Below, piece after piece: positions 1 through 8,668 of a stretch of DNA of 64,000 nt. The notes under the pieces were generated by a model. That model was not told the DNA's origin, did not search any database, and was given only the letters and a program-made list of their open reading frames with translations. Position numbers and translations under genes: made by a program. Position 1 is the stretch's first letter; each line of letters begins with the position of its first letter. Source of the stretch: Streptomyces sp. NBS 14/10 (GTDB taxonomy: Bacteria > Actinomycetota > Actinomycetes > Streptomycetales > Streptomycetaceae); NCBI RefSeq assembly GCF_002224125.1, contig NZ_NCSM01000080.1:34396-98395 (forward strand), written 5' to 3'.

Positions 1-2
1 AC

Positions 3-542
3 CTACCGAGGGGCGGGGGTGGAGTTCGCGGACGGGGCGGCGCCGGGCGCGGTGGCCGTCGCGGTGCTGTCGGCGGCCGGCGCCGCCGAGGGCGCCGGGG
101 ATGCCTCGGCGTCGTCGGCCACCGCGCCCGGCGACGCCGCCGTGGGCCCGGGGGCGGAGGCCTGAGCCGAGGGCGACGCGGCGGGCAGGGGCGCCCCGGG
201 GGCGCGGTACACCGAGGGACCGCCGGAGGCGGCGGGGGCGGGCGCGCCGCTGACGCTGCCGTCCGGGTTCAGAAACGCCGGACTGCCGCCCGGCACCATC
301 CCGAGCTCCCGGGCCCGCCGCTCCAGCGCGTCCGGCGCGGAGAGCCGGTCCACTTCCTGCTGCAGCGCCTGCCGCTCGTCGGAGAGCTCGTCGGTCTGCT
401 TCTCCAGCCTGCTGAGCTCGAAGGACCCTTGGTTGAGGGAGGAGTTGAGCAGCAGCAACGCGATCAGCCCGGACCCCAGCAACACCACGACCAACAACAC
501 AAACGGCGTCCGCCGCGCCACCCGCGGCCCCCCAGCCATCAC
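3..542 (-). CDS. ftsL: FtsL-like division protein
   Basis: This 179-aa protein lies directly downstream of rsmH, the usual place of ftsL ahead of the penicillin-binding protein ftsI. It has a short cytoplasmic start, one membrane segment at about residues 14-33, then a heptad-like charged stretch at about 38-80 (LEKQTDELSDERQALQQEV), the layout of FtsL/DivIC proteins that form a coiled coil with DivIC and FtsQ at the septum. The last 90 residues are an Ala/Pro/Ser/Thr-rich tail of low complexity, probably extracytoplasmic. The stop codon is inside the window, so the gene is complete. The sequence alone does not separate FtsL from other septum-formation initiator proteins; position decides it. 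Confidence 0.8.
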   Translation of the reverse strand: MMAGGPRVARRTPFVLLVVVLLGSGLIALLLLNSSLNQGSFELSRLEKQTDELSDERQALQQEVDRLSAPDALERRARELGMVPGGSPAFLNPDGSVSGAPAPAASGGPSVYRAPGAPLPAASPSAQASAPGPTAASPGAVADDAEASPAPSAAPAADSTATATAPGAAPSANSTPAPR

Positions 543-633
543 CGTGTCCCCCTGTCCCCATCGACGACGCGTTCGTTTCTCCGTCCGCGCCGCGAGGCCA
601 CAGGTGCCGCCCCGGCGACGGCGTGCGCGCCGC

Positions 634-1596
634 TCACGGTGCGACCTCCTCGCGGATGCGCTCCGCGCCCCTCAGTCGGGCGGGGGCGGCGCGGCGGTTT
701 TCGGCGATCTCTTCTTCCGTGGGGAGCTCCGCGCCGCGGGTGAGCAGCTTGAGGCGGGGCTGGTAGCGCTCGGGGACGACCGGCAGACCGGGGGGTGCGG
801 TGGTCTCCGCGCCGGCTCCGAGTACGTGCTTGACCAGGCGGTCCTCGAGCGAGTGGTAGGAGAGGACGGCGATCCGGCCGCCGACCGCGAGCGCCGCGAC
901 CGCGGCCGGGATCGCGCGCTCCAGGACCGTGAGCTCGCCGTTGACCTCGATCCGCAGCGCCTGGAAGGTGCGCTTGGCGGGGTTGCCGCCGGTGCGCTTG
1001 GCGGCCTGCGGCAGGGCTTCACGGATTAGTTCGACAAGCCGGGCGCTGTTACGGAAGGGCTCCTTCGCCCGCTCGCGCACCACCGCGTCCACGATCTTCC
1101 TGGCGAACTTCTCCTCGCCGTACGTCCGCAGGATCCGCACCAGTTCACCCGGCGGGTAGGTGTTGAGCACCTCGGCCGCGCTGATCCCGGTCGTCTGGTC
1201 CATCCGCATGTCCAGCGGCGCGTCCTGCGCGTACGCGAAACCCCGCTCGGCCTCGTCCAGTTGCATGGACGACACGCCGAGGTCGAAGAGGATCCCCTGG
1301 ACGCGCGGGGTGCCGAGCCGGGCCAGGACCTCGGGGAGCTCGTCGTAGACGGCGTGTACGAGGGTCGCCCGGTCGCCGTAGGGGGCCAGCCGCGCGCCGG
1401 AGAGTTCGAGCGCCGCCGGGTCGCGGTCCAGGGCGACCAGCCGGGCCTCGGGGAAGGTGCGCAGCAGCGCCTCGCTGTGGCCGCCGAGGCCCAGGGTGCA
1501 GTCCACCACGACCGCTCCGGGCCGCTCCAGGGCGGGGGCGAGCATGTCCAGGCAGCGCTGGAGCATGACGGGGACGTGGAGAGCGTTGCTGCTCAT
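634..1596 (-). CDS. rsmH: 16S rRNA (cytosine(1402)-N4)-methyltransferase
   Basis: RsmH (MraW) methylates N4 of C1402 in 16S rRNA using S-adenosylmethionine. The 320-aa length is normal for the family. The N-terminal [13 protein letters not shown], the SAM-binding motif [13 protein letters not shown] (about residues 33-45) and the [19 protein letters not shown] and [14 protein letters not shown] segments are family signatures. The ATG at 1594-1596 gives the conserved N-terminus. It is the first gene of the division and cell-wall cluster here, 91 bp upstream of the ftsL-like gene, and probably sets the start of that transcript. Confidence 0.95.
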   Translation of the reverse strand: MSSNALHVPVMLQRCLDMLAPALERPGAVVVDCTLGLGGHSEALLRTFPEARLVALDRDPAALELSGARLAPYGDRATLVHAVYDELPEVLARLGTPRVQGILFDLGVSSMQLDEAERGFAYAQDAPLDMRMDQTTGISAAEVLNTYPPGELVRILRTYGEEKFARKIVDAVVRERAKEPFRNSARLVELIREALPQAAKRTGGNPAKRTFQALRIEVNGELTVLERAIPAAVAALAVGGRIAVLSYHSLEDRLVKHVLGAGAETTAPPGLPVVPERYQPRLKLLTRGAELPTEEEIAENRRAAPARLRGAERIREEVAP

Positions 1597-2011
1597 GCGC
1601 TGCTCGTGCGCCCTTCTGAGGGTCGGGCGAGGAGGGCACGCACCGCCGGGTCCCCACCCGCTCTGAAGGGGAAGTGACCTACTGGCGCCGGGGAAGTGAC
1701 GTCAGGCGGCCGGAGCGGGAGGAGGCCGAGTGGTACGTACGCACCGCGCTCACGCGAAATTCCGGGATCCTTGGGGAGCGTCGGGCCTCCCACTTCGCGC
1801 CACTTTAGTCCACTCGTCCCTTCGGTCAACCAACCGGCCAGCGTGCCCGCCGCGGGTGTCAAAACACCTCAAGCGGGCGGGCGCGCGCACTCAGGCGCGG
1901 GCGCCACCCGTGTGGGGTCGCTCACACGAAAGGCCGCGCGCCTGTCGATACACCCGTTTGCCCTATCTAAAGAAAAGACAAAATCCCCTGGTGGAAGGTA
2001 GTGTCCCAGCC
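1597..2011. other. Intergenic region between rsmH and carbonic anhydrase
   Basis: This 415-bp divergent region holds no convincing gene. It carries the repeat array at 1790-1815 toward rsmH and an AT-richer stretch at 1960-1985 just before the carbonic anhydrase. A TAGTGT hexamer at 1999-2004, only 8 bp from the ATG at 2012, could be a -10 box for a leaderless transcript, since no Shine-Dalgarno sequence precedes that ATG. An mraZ ORF was looked for and not found. Confidence 0.5.
1790..1815 (-). promoter_or_regulatory. MraZ-box-like direct repeats
   Basis: Read on the minus strand, GAGTGG, AAGTGG and AAGTGG occur as three direct repeats with an exact 10-bp period (plus-strand CCACT at 1790, 1800 and 1810). 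MraZ of the division cluster binds short GTGG-type repeats spaced by one helical turn upstream of its own operon. The site is about 200 bp upstream of rsmH. No mraZ ORF is present next to it. The assignment is inference from spacing and position. Confidence 0.5.
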
Positions 2012-2587
2012 ATGTCGATATCCGCGCCGCAGCCGCTGCCCCGCCCCTCCGACAGCGCGGCCAGCTCCGACAGCGCCGCCCGCACGGGAGGCACGGTCAC
2101 CGATCGCCTCGTAGAGGCCAACAACCGTTACGCCGCCGAGTTCCAGGACCCCGGCATGGACGCGCGCCCCGTGCTGCGCGTCGCCGTGGTCGCCTGTATG
2201 GACGCGCGTCTCGACCTGCACGAGGCGCTCGGCCTGGACCTGGGCGACTGCCACACCATCCGCAACGCGGGCGGTGTGGTCACCGACGACGTCATCCGTT
2301 CCCTGACCATCAGCCAGCGCGCGCTGGGCACCCGCAGCATCGTGCTCATCCATCACACGGGCTGCGGTCTGCTGAATCTGACCGAGGACTTCCGGCACGA
2401 CCTGGAGGCCGAGGTCGGCCAGCGGCCGTCGTGGGCGGTCGAGGCGTTCAAGGACCTCGACACCGACGTACGCCAGTCGATGCAGCGGGTGCGGACTTCC
2501 CCGTTCCTGCTCCACAAGGATGATGTGCGCGGCTTCGTCTTCGACGTGACGACGGGTCTGCTGCGCGAGGTGACGCCACGCGGGTGA
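2012..2587 (+). CDS. Beta-carbonic anhydrase family protein
   Basis: The 191-aa protein belongs to the beta-class carbonic anhydrases, which interconvert CO2 and bicarbonate at a zinc site. Zinc-site motifs are visible: CMDARLD (Cys and Asp-Arg dyad), then RNAGG, then HHTGCG (His and Cys ligands). It matches the short actinobacterial subgroup. The chosen ATG follows no clear ribosome binding site but sits 8 bp after a TAGTGT hexamer, so the mRNA may be leaderless; an in-frame extension further upstream lacks family similarity. The N-terminal 30 residues are Ser/Ala/Pro-rich and probably disordered. Confidence 0.88.
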   Translation: MSISAPQPLPRPSDSAASSDSAARTGGTVTDRLVEANNRYAAEFQDPGMDARPVLRVAVVACMDARLDLHEALGLDLGDCHTIRNAGGVVTDDVIRSLTISQRALGTRSIVLIHHTGCGLLNLTEDFRHDLEAEVGQRPSWAVEAFKDLDTDVRQSMQRVRTSPFLLHKDDVRGFVFDVTTGLLREVTPRG

Positions 2588-2687
2588 GCCCGTTTTAACT
2601 CCTCAAAACCCTCCAGTCCCGACAAATCACTCCGGGTTATCCACAGCCGAGTGACGAGATGAGGCCGGGACCGCAAGAATGCGTATG

Positions 2688-2725
2688 TGACATCGCCCCC
2701 CGCGGTCTGCGGGGGGCCGATGTCA
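2688..2725 (+). terminator. Bulged GC-rich hairpin ahead of moxR
   Basis: The arms TGACATCGCCCCCCGC and GCGGGGGGCCGATGTCA pair around a GGTCT loop with a single bulged C. It lies 100 bp after the carbonic anhydrase stop and 65 bp before the MoxR start, so it may end the first transcript or sit in the leader of the second. There is no T-tract. Confidence 0.55.
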
Positions 2726-2789
2726 GCGTGTTGCGGTGGGCCGGTCCGTTCCGAGGGCATCGGCCCGAGATCGGGCCGAGGAGGGCCGG

Positions 2790-3929
2790 GTGACGACCTA
2801 TGACGAGCGAGCGAGCCTCAGCGATCTGACCACCACAGCGGAGCGGATCCGCAGGTCGGTGGAGGGTGTGATCGAGGGCAAGCCCGAGGTCGTGCGGCTT
2901 TCGCTGACCGTACTGCTCGCTGAGGGACATCTACTGCTGGAGGATGTCCCGGGCGTGGGAAAGACCATGCTTGCCAAGGCGCTCGCGAAGTCCATCGACT
3001 GCTCGGTGCGCCGTATCCAGTTCACGCCGGACCTGCTGCCGTCGGACATCACCGGCGTGAGCGTGTACGACCAGCAGCAGAAGGATTTCGAGTTCAAGCC
3101 GGGTGCGATCTTTTCCCAGATCGTCATCGGCGACGAGATCAACCGGGCCTCGCCCAAGACCCAGTCGGCGCTGCTGGAGTCGATGGAGGAGCGGCAGGTC
3201 ACCATCGACGGGCAGACCTACGAGCTGCCGACCCCCTTCATGGTCGTGGCCACGCAGAACCCGATCGAGATGGAGGGCACGTACCCGCTGCCCGAGGCGC
3301 AGCGCGACCGCTTCATGGCGCGCGTGTCGATCGGCTATCCGAGCCCGCAGGCCGAGCTCCAGATGCTGGACGTCCATGGCGGGGTCTCCCCGCTGGACGA
3401 TCTGCAGCCGGTGGCCCACGCCCATGAGATCGCCAAGCTCATCGAGGCGGTCCGCGAGGTCCATGTGGCCGAGGCGGTCCGGCGGTATGCGGTCGACCTG
3501 GTCTCCGCCACGCGGAACCACCCCGATCTGCGGCTGGGCGCGTCCCCTCGGGCGACGCTGCATCTGCTGCGGGCGGCGAAGGCGGCCGCGGCGCTGACCG
3601 GGCGGGACTTCGCCCTGCCCGACGATGTGCAGTCGCTCGCGGTGGCCGTGCTGGCCCACCGGCTGCTGCCGACCGCGCAGGCCCAGCTGAACCGGCGCAC
3701 CGCGGAGCAGGTGGTCGCGGACATACTGCAGCGCACCCCGGTGCCCAGCGCCGCCCCGCGCGGCGCGGGGCAGCAGGTGCCGCCCGGCGCGGCCCCCATG
3801 CCACCGCCCGGGGCGCCGCTGCCGCCCGGTGCCGGTCCGGTGCCCCCGGGCGCCGGTCCGATGCCGCCCGTGCCGCCCGCGCCCCCGGTTGAGTACGGTC
3901 AGCAGCCGCCGGGCGCGCGGAGGCTGTGA
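2790..3929 (+). CDS. MoxR-family AAA+ ATPase
   Basis: MoxR ATPases act as chaperones that mature or insert partner complexes; the partner usually has DUF58 and transglutaminase genes next door, as here. The 379-aa protein has Walker A GVGKTMLAKALA, the FTPDLLPSDITG segment, Walker B VIGDEINRASPKTQSALLE, the ATQNP sensor and a PEAQRDRF arginine-finger region. The last 60 residues are Pro/Gly/Ala-rich and probably disordered. The GTG at 2790 is preceded by GAGGAGGG at 2778-2785, which decides the start over longer in-frame options. It is the first of three overlapping genes; its stop overlaps the next start in TGATG. Confidence 0.93.
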   Translation: MTTYDERASLSDLTTTAERIRRSVEGVIEGKPEVVRLSLTVLLAEGHLLLEDVPGVGKTMLAKALAKSIDCSVRRIQFTPDLLPSDITGVSVYDQQQKDFEFKPGAIFSQIVIGDEINRASPKTQSALLESMEERQVTIDGQTYELPTPFMVVATQNPIEMEGTYPLPEAQRDRFMARVSIGYPSPQAELQMLDVHGGVSPLDDLQPVAHAHEIAKLIEAVREVHVAEAVRRYAVDLVSATRNHPDLRLGASPRATLHLLRAAKAAAALTGRDFALPDDVQSLAVAVLAHRLLPTAQAQLNRRTAEQVVADILQRTPVPSAAPRGAGQQVPPGAAPMPPPGAPLPPGAGPVPPGAGPMPPVPPAPPVEYGQQPPGARRL

Positions 3930-5332
3930 TGACGGCAGGGGGGATGCCCATGGCCCCCGGAGACGGCGACGGCGACGGCGACGGCCGCGAGGACCGGGGC
4001 GGGTTGCGCGCGGCGCTCGCCGGCCTGACCACCCGCGGCCGTTCGTTCCTGGCGGCCGGGGTGGCGGCCGCGGTGTGCAGCTATGTCCTGGGGCAGGCGG
4101 ATCTGCTGCGGGTGGGGCTGCTGCTCGCGGTGCTGCCCCTGGTGTGTGTGGCCGTGGTCCATCGCACCCGTTACCGGGTGGCGGGCAGCCGGCGGCTGTC
4201 GCCCGCGCGGGTCCCGGCGGGCTCCGAGGCCCGGGTGCATCTGCGGATCGACAATGTCTCGCGGCTGCCCACCGGCCTGCTGATGCTGCAGGACCGCGTG
4301 CCCTATGTGCTCGGGCCGCGGCCCCGCTTCGTGCTGGACCGGGTGGAGCCGGGCGGGCGCCGCGAGGTGTCCTATCGGGTCCGCTCGGATCTGCGCGGCC
4401 GCTATCCGCTCGGCCCGCTGCAGCTGCGGTTGAACGACCCGTTCGGGATGTGCGAGCTCACCCGCTCCTTCAGCGCGTACGACACGCTGACAGTGGTGCC
4501 GCGGGTCGAGCCGCTGCCCCTGGTGCGCTTCGCGGGCGAGGCCATGGGCTACGGCGACGGGCGGCACCGGTCGCTCGCGCTCGCGGGCGAGGACGATGTC
4601 ATCCCGCGCGGCTACCGCCACGGCGACGATCTGCGCCGGGTCCACTGGCGGTCCACCGCGCGCTACGGCGAGCTGATGGTCCGCCGTGAGGAGCAGCCGC
4701 AGCGCGCCAGCTGCACGGTGCTGCTGGACACCCGGCGCGTGGCCCACCAGGGCTCCGGGCCGGACTCGGCGTTCGAGTGGGCGGTCTCCGGAGCGGCCTC
4801 GGCCGCGGTGCATCTGCTGGAGCGGGGCTACGGGGTCCGGCTGCTGACCGACACCGGCAGCTCGGTGCCGGGCCCGGACAGCGGGGGCGGCTTCACCGGC
4901 TCGGGCCATGACTCGGCGGACACGGCCGGGCTGATGCTCGACACCCTCGCGGTGGTGGACCACTCCGAGGAGGCCGGGCTCTCCCGGGCCTACGAGGCGC
5001 TGCGCGGAGGGAACGAGGGACTGCTGGTGGCGTTCCTCGGCGATCTGGACGAGGAGCAGGCGACGATGGTCGGCCGGATGCGGCACCGCACCGGGACGGC
5101 GGTGGCGTTCGTCCTGGACGGCGGCGCCTGGTCCCGGGGCGCGTGGGCGCCGGACCCGCAGGGCCTGGAGGAGCGGCTGCGGATGCTGCGGGAGTCGGGG
5201 TGGACGGCGCTGCCGGTCACCCCAGGCACCACGCTGGCGCAGCTGTGGCGGCAGGCCGACGCCCAGGGCGGCGTCCAGACCGACGCCGGGCGGCCGCTGG
5301 CGGGCGGCGGTATGACAGGGGGCTGGGCATGA
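3929..5332 (+). CDS. DUF58 domain protein, MoxR partner
   Basis: This 467-aa protein has two hydrophobic segments near residues 40-75 and then a DUF58 domain, recognised by DDVIPRGYRHGDDLRRVHWRSTARYGELMVRREEQP, a signature found next to a von Willebrand-like fold. Such proteins work with MoxR ATPases; the exact function is unknown. The ATG overlaps the MoxR stop (TGATG) and is served by GGAGG at 3919-3923; later in-frame ATGs at 3944 and 3950 remain possible. The C-terminus overlaps the transglutaminase gene by ATGA, so translation of all three is coupled. Confidence 0.9.
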   Translation: MTAGGMPMAPGDGDGDGDGREDRGGLRAALAGLTTRGRSFLAAGVAAAVCSYVLGQADLLRVGLLLAVLPLVCVAVVHRTRYRVAGSRRLSPARVPAGSEARVHLRIDNVSRLPTGLLMLQDRVPYVLGPRPRFVLDRVEPGGRREVSYRVRSDLRGRYPLGPLQLRLNDPFGMCELTRSFSAYDTLTVVPRVEPLPLVRFAGEAMGYGDGRHRSLALAGEDDVIPRGYRHGDDLRRVHWRSTARYGELMVRREEQPQRASCTVLLDTRRVAHQGSGPDSAFEWAVSGAASAAVHLLERGYGVRLLTDTGSSVPGPDSGGGFTGSGHDSADTAGLMLDTLAVVDHSEEAGLSRAYEALRGGNEGLLVAFLGDLDEEQATMVGRMRHRTGTAVAFVLDGGAWSRGAWAPDPQGLEERLRMLRESGWTALPVTPGTTLAQLWRQADAQGGVQTDAGRPLAGGGMTGGWA

Positions 5333-7761
5333 GCGGAAGCGTGCGACTGGCGATATGCGCCGCGCTGGCGACGATGGCGGCGGCCTGTGCGCTGCTGCCG
5401 CTGGTCAACAAGCCCGGCTGGCTGGTGCAGGCCGCACTGCTGCTGGCGATCCAGAGCACGGTGGGCGCGCTGGCCCGCCGGGTGCCACTGGCGCGCCCGC
5501 TGACGCTGGCGGCGCAGGCCGTGGTGGGCCTGCTGCTGCTCACGATCACCTTTGCCCGCCACGAGGCGCTGGCCGGGGTGCTCCCGAGCCCGCAGGCGTT
5601 CCAGGCGCTCGGGCGTCTGCTGCAGCAGGGCACGGTCGACGTGGGGCAGTACGCGATCCCGGCGCCGGTCACCGACGGCATCAAGCTGATGCTGGTCGGC
5701 GGGGTGCTGGTGATAGGTCTCGTGGTCGACGCGCTGGCGGTGACCTACCGCAGCGCCGCCCCCGCCGGGCTGCCGCTGCTCGCGCTGTACTCGGTCGCGG
5801 CGGGCCTGTCCGACGGCGGCGACGACTGGGTGTGGTTCCTGGTGGCGGCGGCCGGCTATCTGCTGTTGCTGCTGGCCGAGGGGCGGGACCGGCTGTCCCA
5901 GTGGGGCCGGGTGTTCAGCGGCGGCGCCCCGCGCCCGTACGGGATGGGGCCCTCGGGCCTGGCCGCGGTGGGCGGCAGCCCGGCGCTGGCCCCGGTCCGC
6001 ACCGGCCGCAGGATCGGCGTGCTGGCGCTGGGCATCGCCTTGGCGGTGCCCGCGGTGCTGCCGTCCCTGGACGGCGGCCTGCTGGACCAGAAGAACGGCG
6101 GCGGTGGCGGGGGCGGGGGGAACGGCACGATCTCGGCGGTGAATCCGCTGGTGTCGCTGCAGGACAGCCTGAACCAGCCGCAGAACCGCGAGGTGCTGCG
6201 GTACCGCACCTCCTCCCAGACCACCCAGGACATGTATCTGCGGATCGTCGCGCTGGACAAGTTCGACGGGGCTGCGTGGAAGTCCTCGGAGCGGCATGTC
6301 CAGGACGTGCCGGACAATCTGCCCACCCCGGCCGGTCTCGGCCCCTCCGTCCGTCTCTCCTCGATCGACACCTCGATCCAGGCCGCCGACTGGTACGCGC
6401 AGAACTGGCTGCCCCTCCCCTACCCCGCCATGAAGGTCGACATCGACGGCCGCTGGCGCTACGAGCCGGAGGGCCGGACGCTGGTCGGCGACCGCGGCCA
6501 GACCACCCGCGGGATGCGGTACCAGGTCAACAGCCTGGTCGTGGAGCCGACCGCGGCGCAGCTGGCCGCCGCGCCGCAGCCGCCGGCGAAGCTGCTGCGG
6601 GAGTACACCAAGGTGCCGGACTCGCTGCCGTCCATGGTCGCCCGCACGGCGCGCCAGGTGACCGCGGGCGCTTCGAACGCGTATGAGCAGGCGGTGAAGC
6701 TGCAGGACTGGTTCGCCGTGAACGGCGGGTTCCGCTACGACACCAAGGTGCAGTCGGGCAGCGGCTCGGCCGCCATCGTCAAGTTCCTCCAGCAGAAGGA
6801 GGGCTTCTGCGTCCACTTCTCCTTCTCCATGGCGGCCATGGCCCGCACGCTGGGCATCCCGGCCCGGGTGGCCGTCGGGTTCACTCCCGGCACCGCGCAG
6901 GCGGACGGCTCGGTGTCGGTCGGGCTCAAGGACGCCCACGCCTGGCCCGAGCTGTACTTCGAGGGCGTCGGCTGGACCCGTTTCGAGCCCACCCCCAGCC
7001 GCGGCACCCAGCCCGACTACACGATGGAGCAGACGCCGTCCGGCGACTCCACCGATGACCCGACGCAGGCGCCGACCGCGTCCGAAGAGCCGTCGGCCGC
7101 GCCGTCGGCGTCGGACAGCTGCGCGCAGGACATGAAGAAGCTCGGCGAGTGCGGCGGGGCCCCGGGCGAGCAGCCCGACCAGCCCTCCTCGGGCGGCGGC
7201 TGGTCGGTCAGCAAGCAGATCGGCTGGAGTTCGCTCGCGGTGCTGCTGCTGGTGATCCCCCTGCTGCCGATGCTGTGGCGGCAGCGGCTGCGGGCCCGCA
7301 GACTCAGCGGCTCGGCCGGGCGCACCGAGCAGGACGCCGCCGACCGGATCCTGGCGGCCTGGCGGGAACTGCTCGACACCGCCTGGGACTTCGGGATCGT
7401 GCCGGACGACTCCCAGACCTCGCGCAACGCGGTGGCCCGCATCGTGCGGCTGGCGGAGCTCGACCAGGAGGCGGCCGAGGCGGCGCGGCGGGTGGCCGCG
7501 GCGGTCGAGCAGGTGCTGTTCGCACCGCGGCCGCGGCCGGCGCCGGGCGTCGGCGACGAGGTGCGGCTGGTGCTGGACGGATTCCGGGCCAAGGCCGGGC
7601 GGTGGGACCGGCTGCGGGCGCTGCTGGCCCCGCGATCGGCGGTCCGGGTGGTCTGGGCGGCCTCGGCGCGCTGGTCCGCGCTGGTCGCGCGGTGGGGCGC
7701 GCCCCGGTGGGCACGGTGGATATCCGGGCTGCGCGGCGGCCCCCGCCGTCAGCAGGGCTGA
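5329..7761 (+). CDS. TgpA-like membrane transglutaminase
   Basis: The 810-aa protein has about six N-terminal membrane segments (residues 5-170 and 225-250), an extracytoplasmic transglutaminase-like domain and a further membrane helix before a cytoplasmic tail. The catalytic Cys-His-Asp type motifs are EGFCVHFSFSMAAMARTLGIPARVAVGF and LKDAHAWPELYFEGVGWTRFEP, followed by a Ser/Thr/Glu-rich linker and a DUF4129-like C-terminal region. Together with MoxR and DUF58 it forms the conserved three-gene actinobacterial unit; substrates are not known. The start overlaps the DUF58 stop (ATGA). Confidence 0.9.
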   Translation: MSGSVRLAICAALATMAAACALLPLVNKPGWLVQAALLLAIQSTVGALARRVPLARPLTLAAQAVVGLLLLTITFARHEALAGVLPSPQAFQALGRLLQQGTVDVGQYAIPAPVTDGIKLMLVGGVLVIGLVVDALAVTYRSAAPAGLPLLALYSVAAGLSDGGDDWVWFLVAAAGYLLLLLAEGRDRLSQWGRVFSGGAPRPYGMGPSGLAAVGGSPALAPVRTGRRIGVLALGIALAVPAVLPSLDGGLLDQKNGGGGGGGGNGTISAVNPLVSLQDSLNQPQNREVLRYRTSSQTTQDMYLRIVALDKFDGAAWKSSERHVQDVPDNLPTPAGLGPSVRLSSIDTSIQAADWYAQNWLPLPYPAMKVDIDGRWRYEPEGRTLVGDRGQTTRGMRYQVNSLVVEPTAAQLAAAPQPPAKLLREYTKVPDSLPSMVARTARQVTAGASNAYEQAVKLQDWFAVNGGFRYDTKVQSGSGSAAIVKFLQQKEGFCVHFSFSMAAMARTLGIPARVAVGFTPGTAQADGSVSVGLKDAHAWPELYFEGVGWTRFEPTPSRGTQPDYTMEQTPSGDSTDDPTQAPTASEEPSAAPSASDSCAQDMKKLGECGGAPGEQPDQPSSGGGWSVSKQIGWSSLAVLLLVIPLLPMLWRQRLRARRLSGSAGRTEQDAADRILAAWRELLDTAWDFGIVPDDSQTSRNAVARIVRLAELDQEAAEAARRVAAAVEQVLFAPRPRPAPGVGDEVRLVLDGFRAKAGRWDRLRALLAPRSAVRVVWAASARWSALVARWGAPRWARWISGLRGGPRRQQG

Positions 7762-7785
7762 CGGGGACGAGGGACGCGACAGCGA

Positions 7786-7823
7786 AGCGAGGGGCGGCCG
7801 CCGGGTGGCGACCGCCCCTCGCT
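7786..7823 (+). terminator. Terminator of the MoxR-DUF58-TgpA operon
   Basis: Twelve-bp perfect arms AGCGAGGGGCGG (7786-7797) and CCGCCCCTCGCT (7812-7823) enclose a 14-nt loop, 25 bp after the TgpA stop. Confidence 0.8.
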
Positions 7824-7913
7824 CATGTACGACCCTCGCTCATGTACGAGATGACGCGTGCGCTTGCTTCTGCGCGCTTCTGGTGCTGGATGCGCTGTGC
7901 TCGCGCCTGTACC

Positions 7914-7969
7914 TGTGGCCCATGTAGGTGTGGGCCATGTATGCGTGGGCCACGTATGTGTGGCCCACG
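7914..7969. repeat. 15-bp tandem repeat, 3.7 copies
   Basis: Units at 7914-7928, 7929-7943, 7944-7958 and a partial unit 7959-7969 follow the pattern (T/C)GTGG(C/G)CCA(T/C)GTA(G/T)G. They lie just beyond the DUF3040 stop. A 17-bp unit CCCTCGCTCATGTACGA is also present twice in tandem at 7817-7850, overlapping the terminator arm. No function is evident. Confidence 0.8.
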
Positions 7970-7986
7970 CGGGCGGTCAGGGGGGC

Positions 7987-8388
7987 TCAGTGGCCCTGTT
8001 CATCGCGGCGGCGCTGCCACCGCTCCTCGATCCGGCTCATCATGGAGCGCCGCTGACGGCCCTGGCGACGGGCCGCGGGCCCGCCCCCGCCCGCCTGGGG
8101 CCGCTCGCCGGGCTTGGGCGCCTTGCGCCAGCCGGTCACCGCGAGCCCGGCACACCCCAGCATGACGAGGAAACCCACCACGCTGATCCAGATCTGCTGC
8201 GGAATGATCACGCCGACCATCAGGAGCGCAACGCCCACCAGAAAGCCCGCGATCGCCTGATAGACCCGTCGCCGGGTGTACGTGCGCAGGCCGCTGCCCT
8301 CAAGCGCTGTCGCGAACTTGGGGTCTTCGGCGTACAGCGCTCGCTCCATTTGCTCGAGCATGCGCTGCTCGTGCTCCGAGAGCGGCAC
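7987..8388 (-). CDS. DUF3040 membrane protein
   Basis: This 133-aa protein begins with the DUF3040 signature PLSEHEQRMLEQMERALYAEDPKFA and has two membrane segments at about residues 46-64 and 69-87, followed by a basic Arg/Gln-rich tail. Such small proteins are widespread in actinobacteria and of unknown function. The GTG at 8386-8388 follows AGGAGG with 5-nt spacing. It is transcribed alone, convergent with the TgpA operon. Confidence 0.88.
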   Translation of the reverse strand: MPLSEHEQRMLEQMERALYAEDPKFATALEGSGLRTYTRRRVYQAIAGFLVGVALLMVGVIIPQQIWISVVGFLVMLGCAGLAVTGWRKAPKPGERPQAGGGGPAARRQGRQRRSMMSRIEERWQRRRDEQGH

Positions 8389-8668
8389 GGAGTCCTCCTA
8401 CTCGTCGGTCGCGGGGGGCGACCGGGGTGCGACCCTTTCAGGATAGGCAGGGAATCGCCCCCGTGAAACCCGCCCCTCTGCGCCAATTCGTCACCGGTAC
8501 GCGCGTGGCATCAGTTGACGCTGAGACGTGCATTCCCCTCCCGCCGATCCGCCATGCCCGACGGTGTACCTCGATCATACGGGGCAAGGCGGCCGATCGG
8601 AGGGCCTGTGGCCTACTCCACCTGCGCCGTCCCTGATGCGGTCACGCAGGCCGGAGGGGCGGTAGCGG

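Noticed and set aside
1593..1862. ORF that could be mraZ upstream of rsmH
   Set aside because: No MraZ motifs such as the DxKGR segments; composition is that of noncoding GC-rich DNA.
7914..7969. Possible CRISPR-like repeats
   Set aside because: Units are 15 bp in direct contact with no spacers and no cas genes nearby.
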